From the NCBI GenBank assembly GCA_964035545.1, contig OZ037769.1, forward strand, positions 11,976,633-12,040,632: a stretch of DNA of 64,000 nt. Reading direction: 5' to 3'. The stretch's first letter is position 1; each line of letters begins with the position of its first letter. Of this stretch, positions 14,799-36,915 are shown in pieces. A model generated the notes under the pieces. It ran no database searches and had not been told where the DNA came from. It worked only from the letters and a program-made list of their open reading frames with translations. Both the position numbers and the translations under genes were made by a program. This DNA comes from Bugula neritina (taxonomy: Eukaryota > Bryozoa > Gymnolaemata > Cheilostomatida > Bugulidae).

Positions 14799-16074
14799 TT
14801 ATTCCAATAAAGATGCAAGAAACTTTACAGCAGCACCAACAGCTACTCCGCACGCACAAACAACAGCAGCAACAGGTGTTGCTAAAGTGACACCAACAGC
14901 AACAATGGCAGATCCTACAGCCGATAATATGGCGATTTCTGATCGAGATTCAGCACGTTTTTTCATTTCTATCTTTAGTTCTTTGACCTCTAACTCCAAA
15001 GCAGGTATTTCTTTTTCCAAAACTGCAATATATTTTTCTCTATCTTTTCTGGCACTTTCAATTTTTTGTTTCAAATTTTTCTGCTGTTTTCTCAACATCT
15101 GCATACCAGCAGAGTCATCTTTTTCTCTTTTGTTTAGTTTTTTTCTTGCATTGATTAATTTTCTCTGTGCTTTCATTTTAACACTCCAATTTGTAGCCTC
15201 ATTCACCTCAATTTCCAGGTGGGTGATTAGCTTTCGATCTTCCATAAACAAACTGTCAGATTTTGCTAATAAAACTGTCACCTCTTCCAGTTGCCCATCG
15301 AGCAAACTTTCAATTTCATTTCTTTTTGCTGCTTCCAACTCAATTTGCATATCTTCAAGTTTTTTCTTAGTAGAATGGCTCATCACAATTAACCAAGCAT
15401 CAGTGATACTTTCTTCCAATTCAGATTGGTTTTTCCTGAAAAAAAACTAAAAATAAAGTATTCTAATATACTTTTAATATTAAAGTCAAGTAGAAATTCA
15501 CATGATGCAACACAAAATCGAGATGAGAAAATTTTCTAAACCTGAAACTTGCTGATTTGGTAATTTTAAGATCTTCGGCCTTCTTTGAAAACCTTTTTCT
15601 AAAAGTCTCAGCTATGTTCCCTAAGGCAGACCTCAGTTCCTCACTTTCTTGATACTTTTTAAGCTCACTGGGCTCCGAAAGCTATAAAGAAAATTATAGG
15701 TTTTACCAAATTAAATCTTGTGATTTTCAAACATCAGCATAAAACAATAAATTCCAGTAACACATGCACTCTAACGCCTTTGATTTGAAAAAACAGTTAA
15801 TATATACTATAGCTGTATGCTTTTATTATTAATTTTATCATATACAGTAAACACAATATAGTCATTTCAATTAGCATTTGCTATGTTTTTACTAGTCAAG
15901 TAAAGCAAACACTTTTCTTTCTATCATCAGTTGAACAAGACTTACCTTGAACATTTCTCCTTGACACAAGTTTGAATTCTCTAAATATATTTTTCGACAC
16001 AAAATATCTTGTAAATGGTCTTTAGGATTACACATGGGAGGCAAATCCTGAGCTCCATATCTTTCTCTGGTCAT
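14799..16074 (-). CDS. GBP-like GTPase 3' cassette B: helical domain, coiled coil and hydrophobic membrane-like C-terminus
   Basis: Three exons: B1 15946-16074 (129 bp, phase 0, donor GTAAGT), B2 15542-15681 (140 bp, ends phase 2), B3 14799-15435 (stop TAA). B1 contains DLPPMCNPKDHLQDILCRKI; B2 begins LSEPSELKKY; B3 begins RKNQSELEESI and continues as a coiled coil rich in Lys, Glu and Leu. The last ~45 residues are Ala/Val/Gly-rich and hydrophobic (AILSAVGSAIVAVGVTLA and VAAVVCACGVAVGAAV), enough for one or two membrane passes, and end FLASLLE. Cassette A has the same exon lengths and phases in its first two exons but ends in a CaaX-like box instead. An AATAAA overlaps the stop codon (GAATAAAAA) and could serve as the poly(A) signal. 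Nearest partner: G-domain exons at 23039-32771 on the same strand. Confidence 0.78.
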
Positions 16075-16110
16075 CTAATAAATTATAATACGCTACACTA
16101 ATAATATAGC

Positions 16111-16345
16111 GTGGGTCATTTTACTTAATTTAGTACACACTGGATATCTTCAGTTTTTGGCTATTTTTTACAATTTAGCTGGTAATGAACATGGTTTTTT
16201 TTGGCCAAAACTAGTGAAACACCAATAAATACACCTAAATAATTAAAACTTTTTTTAATTTTGCTTCATTTCCCATGTTTTTCCCTAATAATCCAGCTAG
16301 TTTTGGTTTCGGATCGTTATGGTTTTTTTCTTAACGGTCCGCACA
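16111..16345 (+). repeat. Half copy of the foldback MITE family seen at 18133
   Basis: Starts GGGTCATTTTACTTAATT and follows the left arm of the complete foldback element (18133-18532) for about 200 bp with many substitutions. The right arm is missing or decayed; a short inverted match (GTGTGTACTAAATG) occurs near 16511. Confidence 0.75.
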
Positions 16346-17514
16346 TATAGAATATTAAGTGCATATGACAATGACCTGTGCTTTAATGTTGGGGAATTCC
16401 CTCCCAGCCTTTTCTGTTATGCGTAGTTAAAACCAGCACATAAAAATACTATGTATAGTATATTTCAATTGACTTTGAGCAAACTTTATTGTCAGGTCAT
16501 AAGCTGCTGGTGTGTACTAAATGAACTAAACTGTCTCACGTGTATTTATATTTGTTTCGGATTATTTATGATGAATGTACGTAACACTATATGGTAACTT
16601 ATTAGTGGCTAAATGCTGCTGAATTTATGCCCGCAAAACCTCTAAATCACTTTAAAAAAACATCTATTCAGTAAATTATTGTAATAATTGTTATAAACCT
16701 GATAAATTCGGGCATTTAATTCTATTCGACAAAATTAAAATAACATATTTTACAGTTTTTTTGGTAGCTTTTTGCAACAACAAAACTTTTTTCGAATATG
16801 AAAAATTCTAATTTTTATGAAAAACTTTAGAATTCTCACAATGTAAATTGCAGTTATATACATCAGGTTTAGCCATTTTAGCACAGCACATTCACTGAGC
16901 TTATGATTTAAAATGGAGAAAGTATAAACAAACTTTTATAAGTGTACAATGTTCTCAGAAATTCTCACCTGAATAATATTACTATAGAACTTTTGCAAAT
17001 CCTCCCCTTTTAAAACTGAATTCTTTCTCTCAGACAAAAATAGCTATAGGGGCAACGGGAGGGGGGCACAGAGAGCCAAATTTTAAATTTTTTGCTCCCT
17101 ATCGTCTGTTTTTCAAGTTGCTAGTTCAATAATATATAATCAAAATGCTACAGCAGTTGTCCATTATAGGTATAAGTTTGTCGTTTCTATATGCTGCTTT
17201 CACAACCTTTAGAATAAAAAAATCCTCATGTCGAAAACACTGGTTCATTGTGCTCTGGTACCAGGGTACAGTGAGCCACTAGATGGGACACAACAAATAT
17301 ACTGAAACTTTGCTGAGTTGGTTGCATCTGATCTTTACTTATTTTATTTATTTTGGTTTATAATTTAAGGCTTGTCAACATGTGTCAAAGACAATGCAAA
17401 AAGCAAATAAATTAGTGTTCTATCCAACTTTGAAAAAAGCAGAAAATAACCGCTCACCAAGTAGGCATGTTGGCAGTTTGACAATATGTTGTTTGAAATC
17501 TCAAAGTCCCTGCA

Positions 17515-17595
17515 TAGCGTAATTGATTAGCGCGCTTGCTTGCAAGCTGGATGTCTGTGGTTCATATACCGGTGCATGGGGGCAATTATTTTGCA
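17515..17595 (+). repeat. tRNA-like SINE head, degenerate
   Basis: The sequence has a tRNA-like shape: CCCTGCATAGCG start, an A-box-like TAGCGTAATTGATTAGCGCG, a Gly-less anticodon-arm-like GCTTGCTTGCAAGC, and a B-box-like GGTTCATATACC followed by TGCATGGGGG that can pair with the start. The B box differs from GGTTCGANTCC and the anticodon loop is too short, so it is more likely a tRNA-derived repeat than a working tRNA. No target-site duplication was recognised. Confidence 0.5.
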
Positions 17596-17914
17596 CAACA
17601 ATAATGCCCAGCTATAATTAACTTTATTTAAAAGAGCAAAATAGAAAAACTATTTTATATTAGTGAAATATATGTAACATTTGGTAATCATTGAGCTGAC
17701 ACAGTGTTATTCTAAGATTATACAAGAAAAGCAGTGTTTCATATAATTTAGTTCAGTAATTTATCTTAGGATGAAGATAAGAACACAACAGATTTAGTAA
17801 CTAGGAGAAAGTAAACTTAAATCTTTTCTTTTATTTCATTTGTTCTACAGCTAACTATATACCTAGACCATTTACCTCTCAGCCACAATTGGAGATCTTG
17901 CATTTACCCAAAGA

Positions 17915-17949
17915 ACATGTAACACCACTAACATAGTGGTGTTACATGT
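17915..17949. repeat. Perfect short palindrome, 16-bp arms and 3-nt loop
   Basis: ACATGTAACACCACTA and its exact reverse complement flank ACA. Isolated hairpin in the GTPase intron; no function evident. Confidence 0.85.
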
Positions 17950-18029
17950 GTATGTACAGATCTTTATAGCAGATATTGTAAAGATACGCAGGATAATCAG
18001 AAGCTACTCAACTCTCAGGCTAGGCGTTG

Positions 18030-19990
18030 ATACATTAGCGTAGTCACATAGTTAATCAAAATGCTATGCTACCTTTCATCATATTGGCTGATGATCACCT
18101 GATACAGCTACAGTTATGTTTGACGGGAAAAGGGTCATTTTACTTAATTTAGTACACACTGGAAATTTTCAGTTTTTAGCTATTTTTCACAATTTAGCTG
18201 CTAATGAACAAGGATTTTTGCCCAAAACTAGTTAAATGTCAATCAGCACACATGAATAATTGAGGTTCTTTTTAATTTTGATTGATTTTCCATGTTTTTC
18301 CTAATTATTCAACTACGAAAAAACCATAACGATCTGCAATCAAAAGTAGCTAAATAATTAGGAAAAAACTTGGAAAATCAATCAAAATTAAAAAGAACCT
18401 CGATTATTTATGTGTGCTGATTGACATTTGACTAGTTTTGAGCAAAAATCCTTGTTCATTAGCAGCTAAATTGTGAAAAATAGCTAAAAGCTGGAAACTT
18501 CCGGTGTGTACTAAATTAGGTAAAATGACCCAAAAGCCAAACCATATTTTATCGGAGTAGACGTCAACAGCATCTTTGAGGCGGTGAGAGCACGGTTTGG
18601 GCTCACCACTTGAAATGTACGTGTACAGCTGCAAGGGCTCAGACGTGATCCTAAGACATCGTTGGAAAAACACGCAACTGTAGTTGAATGGATAGTGCAA
18701 GTTGTTTATGACAACTTACCAATAGAAGGCCAGGGGAGTTCGGCGCAGCAATATTAGCTTGAAAAGGCATTTGCTAGTAGCCAAAGTTGATTCGATGGAA
18801 AGGGCCCTTCGCTATCCATCGAAATAGGTATTTCCAAGCCGATAATGGATGTCAGTCTGGGGTGAAGATGGAGGCCGAAGATGGGCCGCCACTGTTAAAA
18901 GCTGTTGCCGAAGTTCACGTGGCCAAAGCAGCATCAGCAGTTAAAAAGGCAAACTCGACAACTAGTCTATTCAAAGAGCTGCTGATTGAAATTAGGCGTC
19001 TGCGCACAACTGGTAGCCAAGGAGCTGGCAGACGCCCCCTGTTTGTTAGGGGTGTGGAAGTGCAGGACATCTCTTCAGGAGCTGTCCTTACGCTGAAAGA
19101 AGATGGTTAGACCTCAACGGCCCAAGGTAGAATCTGCTAATCGTGAGACTCGGTTAACACCTATGAGACCAAGGCCGATGCCCAAGCCCGATAGGGTGAG
19201 AAGGCCACCTTTTTCAAAGTGGCAAGCCCCTAGAAAAGTTAGCAGATTGCAAGGTTCACCGAAACCTCCGGCTTGACTGCTCAGAAACGATATTGATAGG
19301 TTGCAGGAGAAGGGAGTATATGAAGAATGAGAGCAGGACTGAGATTTTCTTTCGCTGCCCACGAAACTTGAGAAACCTCTTTGCAATCGAAAAGGCAGTG
19401 ATGGTAATGGACATATGCGGAGCAGCAGGCATTTGAACATCTCAATGATAGCCTGATAGAGGCACCTATCTTGGAACCTATGAAGATTTTGCGTGAGCAG
19501 TGAGGAGTGAAGACTCTGATAATTTCTCCTTGTATAAAAAAGGGAATTGGGTCTTGATGGTCAGTCACCCACAGTATCGCGAACAAGTGGCTGAGTTACC
19601 TACAGCCGAAGTTTGAGAGTTGTTATGGCGTGACCGTTGTGATGCCCAATCACACATATAGGGTGGAGCATTACTACACTAGCGTAGTCACATAGTTATT
19701 CACAATGATAAACTATGCTATTGGCTAATGATCATCTGATCATACCTTGTGCTACGACAACTGCGTGCATATAAAAGGCCCATATGATACGCTAGTCCCA
19801 CGAGGTTTTAGAGTGGAGCAGGTTTAGTAAAGTAGTTTGTGTGATAGTTTAGTAATTATGTAACTTCTTTCTTGTACCCTTTTTTACTCTTATACTGTTC
19901 CCATGTAATAAATGTTATCTATACTCACTACATGTGAACTATTGATTTGGATAGTTTATCTCAGCACCTGCATTGCGACCTAGTTTCAAT
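18030..19990 (+). mobile_element. Non-autonomous LTR retroelement remnant with a MITE inside its 5' LTR
   Basis: About 90 bp at 18030-18125 (containing AGCGTAGTCACATAGTTA and ATTGGCTGATGATCACCTGA) are repeated at about 19674-19740 (AGCGTAGTCACATAGTTATT, ATTGGCTAATGATCATCTGA). The right copy continues into GCATATAAAAGGCCC, a TATA-box-like promoter near 19770, and AATAAA near 19907, the layout of an LTR. The interior is richer in G+C than its surroundings and holds broken frames: 18787-19110 plus strand, about 107 codons ending in stop, and further fragments with several stops to 19640, resembling a decayed gag. No reverse transcriptase is visible. The left LTR is interrupted at 18133 by the foldback MITE. 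Confidence 0.6.
18133..18532. mobile_element. Foldback MITE, ~185-190 bp inverted arms around a short spacer
   Basis: Starts GGGTCATTTTACTTAATT and ends with its near reverse complement (TTAGGTAAAATGACCC). The two arms are similar along almost their entire length and meet at about 18317-18345 (GAAAAAACCATAACGATCTG). AAAA flanks both ends, a possible target duplication but too simple to prove. Non-coding. A related half copy is at 16111. Confidence 0.85.
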
Positions 19991-19999
19991 AATCTACAT

Positions 20000-22130
20000 A
20001 TTGTGAAGCTCACAAACTACAACATTATTGCCTTTTTAATGCAGCATTTAACCTATAACAGAAAAAAACAACTAAAGTTTCAGCAAGAATAAATAGAAAG
20101 GCAAACAAAATAAAATGAAAATTTGATCAACTTACTCAGTCAGCAAAACAAGCAAGCAGCAACTCTAAAATTAACAACAGTTAGCCAAAAAACTGAGCAA
20201 TAAACGAACAAGGATCAAGATTTTTGACCTCTATTAGAGCTGGCTCAATTATGGGTGATAAAGCATTGTAAATATGTTTAGGCAACTAGTCAACTGCAGC
20301 TATTTATAAGCACCAGAGAAAGATACTGATTCTAACAAAATAAAAAAAATGAAAAAGAGAAAAATAATTTCTGAATTAACCTTAAATCTTGACATGATAC
20401 GACAACTAACAGAAACTTTTACAATCAACGGTCCACAAGATAAATCACTTTGGGCAAAAGCCATTTGTTCAATGTAAATTTAGCACATAGAATAATTATT
20501 TCAAGTAGTAAAATTAACATAACGTAATGAATATCTTATAGTCTAATGCGTATTTAGCGGCATTAAGCATAACATTTCATTTAAATAGGTCATCGCACCG
20601 CTTGATTCCTGCCTACACGCAACAACTGCTAGTTGTTCTTACGCTTATTCATCAAGTAAATAGTTAACTCATAGCAGCATGCTCTTGCCCATTGGCTGTG
20701 GCTAACTTATATTTTGGTAGCCCAGATGTTTGGCGCAAACTTTGAGCTAATAGCTAGTAGCAATAGTCACGGGCTAGCAATGCAAGTCTCATCGCATCAA
20801 TAACAATTAATTTTAATATGATATAATTATTATAAAAAAAATCTGAGTTGCAATTAGTTTGAAGAAGCACAAGTTAGTTGTGTTTTTTAGTATTTGTCAT
20901 AATTCAAAGCTTTTATTAGGTATGTTTTATCTATTTTAAATATAATTATGATAATTGATTTGTGTAACATGTTTGAAAGTGTAAATTTATTTGAAATGCC
21001 AGTGCGGTCAGTGCATGATAAAATTCATAGCCATGTGTGTTTAGTTTACAATGCAGGCTTCTCATAAAATTACAACTTCTAAAAACAGACTTTCTAGTAA
21101 TTAATCAGTTTGTCCTAATTAGCAGTCAAAAGTTTTCTTTTTATACATACGAAAATTATGCCAATAGACAACATTTACTTCTGATGTAATGTATCTCGGA
21201 TTTGAACATAACTCTTATGTCTGAGATGCAGATACGGTATAATTTTGCCCTGGTAATTTATCAGCTACTAATAAAAGTCAACATTGACTATAAATTTAAT
21301 TTCTTTGTTTATGAGATACATGCACTCTTACTTATTGTCTCAACTGATACAATTACTTTTATTTAATGGTAGTTATTATTTAATGTCATTTTGATTATAA
21401 ACTTTGATATTTGTAGTAGACCTGTGGTAAGTTCTCAATATTCATTTGTTTAGTATAGGATTGAAATCATCTTAAAAGCATTAGGTAAACTTGAGAAAAG
21501 AAACATCTAAAATTGCAATCGAAAATAAAGTAAAAAGGAAAGCTATTAATCAAATTATATAAATAAGAAAAAGATGACTCTCACCCGCATGGTAAAGATA
21601 CAGGCAGTCTTAACCACATTGCTAATAATAGAACAATTTTTTCTCAAATAAAATGCTGCACATGAAAGAACTTTACATAAAACTTATAAACTGCAATACT
21701 AAACCTGTAAACTAAGTCAAAATTAAGAAAACAAAAAGAGAAGAAACAACAAAGTACACAACTTCAAATTAGTGGGAGCAGAAAGAATTCAACAACTATA
21801 AGTGGATTCCTTGGTGAAGTAAAGAGAAGCAAAATACGGAAACTGAATATAAATTTTTATAGTCAAATAAACATGAAGAACGTCTGCTATAAAGCAGATA
21901 AACAAAACAACAAACCCTAAAAGTAATATGATTATGACAAGACAATTTCAAATTGCCATAACATGAACACTCATAACTTGAGAAAAGTATCTATAATCAA
22001 CAATAGGTTTTATACTTTTGAAAATTTATCTGCTTTTAGATGCTTTGGGAACATCATATTGGTTTATACACAGTCATGTTGTAATATTATGCGTTATTAA
22101 AGGGTATGAATTCTATCATTACTGCATTAT
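20000..22130. other. AT-rich intron DNA, no gene seen
   Basis: Lies inside the minus-strand GTPase locus between the G-domain exons and cassette B. No exon with recognisable content was found, although one additional small exon is possible because the join between the last G-domain exon and B1 is not settled. Confidence 0.35.
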
Positions 22131-22343
22131 TTTTTTATAATATCAAACTCTGCAGCAAAAAGTTGTATGGCATTATTAATTATACAAACTAGGCAACTCG
22201 TTAAAAAAAGTTGGCTGCATATGAAAAAAAAGTAGAGTCTGCAGTTATCACTTTTTGAAATGGAACAATAAATGCTTGAAATAGTACAATTTCCTGTTTT
22301 TTCACCACAAATTATTAAAGCGGGCCACTCAATAAAAAAAAAG

Positions 22344-22512
<169 letters not shown>

Positions 22513-22679
22513 TGTGTACCTTAAATATATAATATACATGTGTACTATAAATATATAACATACATGTACTAAATATAAAACGTGTATATATGTTAAATAT
22601 AAAACATATATATTATACTCTAATTTAGAATGCACATAGTTATACTAAATGCATTTTTATACACATATAATGAATATAA

Positions 22680-22896
22680 CACAGGGAGCAGCCGTGGTCT
22701 AGGGGTTAGAGCGTTTGCCTAGTAAACTTGAAGTCCTGGGTTCGAGCCCTGACAAAGGCCATTGGTGATGTTAGCAAGAGCATCCAGTCGTAATTGCTCC
22801 TGTGCCTCATTTTAAATAAGTCCTTAGCCCGATTTAACAAAACCCCATTCTATTAGGGGTTTCTCACAGGGATAGTGACTATAAACTTGCGTGAGT
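22680..22896 (+). mobile_element. tRNA-derived SINE with intact 14-bp target-site duplication
   Basis: The head has RNA polymerase III promoter boxes: A box within GTGGTCTAGGGGTTAGAGCG and B box GGGTTCGAGCCCTG. A ~140 bp body follows with no poly(A) tail. The 14 bases TATAATGAATATAA occur exactly at 22666-22679 and 22897-22910, directly flanking the element, so the insertion is full-length and fairly recent. The internal anticodon loop is not a normal tRNA loop and the body continues past the tRNA end, which separates it from a tRNA gene. Confidence 0.9.
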
Positions 22897-23038
22897 TATA
22901 ATGAATATAAAACATTATACAGATATTAAATTTATAATATAAAAGTACTAAATATATAATAATATACATTAACTGAATATAGAACATACATATATTAAAT
23001 TGCATGTGCTAATTAGCTAACTATACTTATAGTCGCAC

Positions 23039-32771
<9,733 letters not shown>

Positions 32772-32779
32772 CTAATAAA

Positions 32780-33740
32780 CAAAGTTTTATAAAGTTTCTT
32801 TGTTTAAAATGAACAATTATTCAAAATTCATGGAGGATAACTGAAAACCATCATACTACTTTATTATAAATCTCTTGACATATGATAATATTGACAAGAT
32901 TTATAAAACAATATATAATTGTGTTGTCACTTAGCTCAGGTCCACTTGAGGATTGCATACTAGAGTTGTCTTAGTATGCAATCCTCAAATATAAGACGGA
33001 GCATTGATTAGCTCTAATTAACAATTGGTTCTGCTTTTTTGGCTAAAGAATTAAACGCTTCCAAGTTCTTTAAATTACTTGCAAACAGTTGTTTATACAT
33101 ATGGTGTTTGACAGGTAATTCTTGATATTTTATACATGGTTTTTAATATGAGAATGAGGGAAATTTGTAGCTGAAAGTTGCAGCAAGTTGGCTGCCTAAA
33201 AGCTTACTCTCTGTGCCTTACTGCAAATTAGACAAAGAAAATACAGCCTTATAGTTATTGTAGTGAAGTAGAGTAACATAGAGCAGAGTAGCTTAAGGTG
33301 GGGGGAGGTGTTATATTTATTCATAGGGTTGACTTTAAAAGCAAAAAGTCACAAGTAAACTAAAATACTGCAGTGATCTCAAACTTCTTGCTGCATCAAG
33401 AGATGTTTGAATATTTATTTCATTTCAATATTCCTGCCCTTCTATCTTATTGCCATTATTTGTTTATGATAGTTATTAATCTTTTCTTATAGCTATAGCA
33501 GCAGTGAATTTCATGATATTGGTATCTATAACGAATTTTTGGTTTGAATTACTTCAATGAAGTTTCAAATAGTTATGCTATTGCTGTTATTGCTAGTGAC
33601 TTAAACATAAAGCAGTTGAGTTTCCTTCAGTCTCACTGGACTGCAACAGTGAGACATTTGGCAACATGGAGCAATAAAATAAAATATTTTCAGGTTATTG
33701 TCAAATTGATTTTTTTTGCTAAAATAAATGTAAAAAAGTA
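32780..33740. other. No gene seen; presumed 5' intron of the minus-strand GTPase
   Basis: AT-rich. A short inverted motif around TTGAGGATTGCATACTA (32947-32990) is the only structure noticed. Confidence 0.35.
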
Positions 33741-33749
33741 GGGAAAAAA

Positions 33750-34300
33750 ATATGCAGAAGCAGCTAGAAATAGTCAGCAACTGGACACAAGTTTTTATAG
33801 AAACCAGAAGACAGTGATTCCCTCATCATTTTGAAAATAGATACAATAAAAGAAAATATTTTTCGGATCTTGAAAATGAGTCAAATTATTTATAAGACAC
33901 TAAAATCTTTATTTGGAAAGAAAGCAGTGAAAAATGTCTTTACATTGTCTGTTTGCCATGCAAAAACAGGTGGAAGTACAGTCAACAACCGGACACAGTG
34001 AAATATTTATAGAAGTTCAATCCTTGTGCCAGGAGCAGCTGGAAGTAATTATAGCAACTGGAAATAAGTCAAAAGACAAGAGTAGCCATATAAAGTCAAC
34101 CTCTTGAAGAGTAGAATTAAATTAAAATATCTATTGATGGCAATGCAGAACTGCTGAAAGTAACCAGTATCTACTAAATGTAAGGTCACAAAGTAATCAG
34201 AAGCAGCTGGAAGTAGTCAGCAACTAAACATAAGCACTCATAAACACCAGAAAACTATTAATCTCTTTGCAGTAGAGAAAGCAGACACCAGAAAAATGAA
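33750..34300. repeat. Degenerate tandem repeat, roughly 100-230 bp period
   Basis: The phrase AGCAGCTGGAAGTAGTCAGCAACT followed by GGACA/AACATAAG and later CCAGAAGACAG or a variant recurs at about 33770, 33965, 34030 and 34200. Copies are diverged. Non-coding. Confidence 0.65.
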
Positions 34301-34306
34301 TAGACA

Positions 34307-34322
34307 CCCCCCCCCCCCCCCC
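34307..34322. repeat. Homopolymer C run
   Basis: Sixteen C in a row; a similar run of fifteen is at 61890. Confidence 0.95.
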
Positions 34323-34329
34323 AGTGACA

Positions 34330-36890
34330 ACACAATTATATATTATTTTACTCAAATCACAACAATTTATATGTGAATGCGTATGAGACAATTGATACAG
34401 TATAACTATACTAAAAGTATAATAATTAGGCTATAGCCTACACATCTAACTAAGCTACTTATAGCATTATTTAACATAGGACTGTAGATTGTGTGAATAG
34501 TTATGATTTGTCGGTTTAAAAGACTACTTTATAATAGTTGCATGTTGCATTGATCTTGATAGACCATTCTTTTTCAATTTAACTGAACAGCTTGACTGAA
34601 AGTCCAAATTTAATAGTCACTCACTAGTATTTAACTGGTAGATTATATTAGGGTTTGAGTAATAGTCGTTTCTCATTGGTCCGGCACAGGTGGCCCTGAC
34701 ATTTGCTAAGCTAAAACTTAACGTTCTACCCTAATAATTTTGTGCGTTAATAAAACCTAGAAAACTCATATTAAATATGACTAATCAAATTTAATGAAGA
34801 TGCACAATAATTATGGATAATACAGACAAACAATTCCTTGCTGAGGAAGCTATTAGTGCTGAGTTCAACATGAGGAATGGGACAAGTCCCAGCACGTTAG
34901 ATCTATAGGAATCGAAAGAAATAATAAACTAATTATAAAGGCAGAAGAAAATAAAATACTAGAATTGCATGTTAAATTGACCGCAATGGTTGAAAGACAA
35001 CTCTATTACATAGCTCATATGACAAGGACATTTTGATTTTGCAGAACCTCTTTCAGTTTTATTTGGTGGACACATTTGTCATCAGCATATAAAATCACCC
35101 CATATAGTAAATTTTTATGAATTTAGAACAAACTGATGCAGAGATGCAAGGAAATTATAAACACGGCAAAGCTATGTTAAACTTAAAAAAATGAATAATC
35201 AAGGCTTAGCTTGGTTACCCTTGAGTATCATTTGCCTATTACTCAACAATGCACGTGTTAAAGGCACATGCATCTTTATTATAATAAATTCTAAAAATTT
35301 CAAAGCATTGGAACCTAAAATTTAGCCCTGATGGGTAGGTACATTTGAATTATTAAGAATTGTCTAGTGCCTGGCGGCCATCTTGAATTTCGCGAAATGC
35401 TCAAGGGTAAAAAGTCCACACCCACTTGGAAACATTTACCTAGACTCTATATTTGAATGATCAGGAGAGAAAAAAAACTTTATTCGGGATTTCGTATCTA
35501 AGTCAAAAATTAGCTTTTTTCTGCCAGACTATCAGATAAAAATGCAAAAAAATTATACATTGCAAATGGACAAGTAATTTTAGTTTTAGTCTCAAAATAA
35601 ATTTAGATGGGGGTGTAATTAGTTTTACTCAATTAACATTCGGAGTTTACATTACTGTAACCAACATAAATAGAATTGAGCATGCCTTGGCTACTTTTGC
35701 TTTGATGAATGAGTAAAAAAATTATTTCAAATACCTATTAGAGATTGTTAGCTATTATTTCTGAAGTAAGCAGTCCATGACCTTAAAAGTTTAGCTGAAA
35801 AGTTGGATTCAGACAGTGGACTAATGAACATTCATGAAAAAGTTGGTAAAACAAAGCATAGTGAGTGTTACAGGAAGTACAGAGTTTTCAAACTGTTAAT
35901 TATAGATATAATAAAGAAAGTCTTATATTCCTGCTGGTGAAAATCGAATAACTTTTATTTGTTCTACAAAAAAAACTAGCAAAGTGCAAAACAATATAAA
36001 AAGGCAATCCAAATAAATAGCCACCTAGAAATCTGCATAAATTGCTAATGTTAACATTACTGTATTAATATGCATATTGTACAATCAGTGGTAATTTATG
36101 AGTGAGCATACTGAGACCTGTATGATTAAAGCGTGGTATTTCATATTCCAATATTATAAACATTTTATACAATAGCCTGTAAGCTAATTTTTTGTAAATA
36201 ATGAAATAATCATATGCAATAGATATTTGCCAGCAGGCATGTACAGGGTGAATGTTTACGGAACTGCTTTGGAAATGTTTTTGAAAATAAATCTATGGAG
36301 AGATTGTCCAAAATATTTGATCTAGTTAGATTAACAACATTCAATACTTCTTGAAATATGTAAGCGAATCATACACCATATATACTTAAGTTACTCTACA
36401 GCATTTTAATCACTACTATAACCAATACTGCTTTGAGTAGAAATATTATATGTTCCTGGCTATGAGTGACTAAAATTAGCTTCTCAATTTTGCTTTCACA
36501 AACTCGTTAAAAGACTTTAAAGCAATATAGCATAACTGTAATACTAAACTTAGATTGTTTTAAAGCCTGCTTAGTTGAAAACCATCCAAGTGTGTATATG
36601 GCCAATGAAGTTCCATTAATCAATTGTAAATCCGACCAAAGAATTTATTAGAATTTTTCACAGAATCTAATCAGATCACATTGTTGATAGTCAAATGCAA
36701 TAACTTGCATGAATTATATAAGAAATGAACAGTATAGTATAGCAATCTAATGTAAATATCACTGTATTTATATGCATATTGCACAAAAAGTGGTAACTTA
36801 TAAATGGTTCGCTAGCTAAAGTTAGTTACAATAAAACCTATAGAATAGAAAGAAATGCCTTACAGTTATTGTTTATTGCTAGTTTACACG
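34330..36890. other. Upstream DNA with a diverged ~700-bp direct duplication, no gene
   Basis: No coding content. About 60 bp at 36047-36107 (containing TATGCATATTGTACAATCAG) recur in the same orientation at 36748-36806 (TATGCATATTGCACAAAAAG), suggesting an old tandem duplication just downstream of promoter copy 36916. Confidence 0.45.
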
Positions 36891-36915
36891 TAGGGCAATA
36901 TTATATTATACTCAC

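Noticed and set aside
14710-15450. 246-codon plus-strand frame
   Set aside because: Antisense shadow of cassette B exon 3, whose minus-strand reading has splice sites, homology to cassette A and coiled-coil content.
18404-18700. 98-codon minus-strand frame
   Set aside because: Crosses the right arm of the foldback MITE into LTR-element DNA; no protein family resemblance.
22680-22760. tRNA gene
   Set aside because: Pol III boxes are good, but the anticodon loop is abnormal, the homologous body continues well past the tRNA end and a target duplication flanks the whole 217 bp, so it is a SINE.
33750-34300. CRISPR-like spaced repeat
   Set aside because: Eukaryotic setting, diverged copies and irregular spacing; a decayed tandem repeat.
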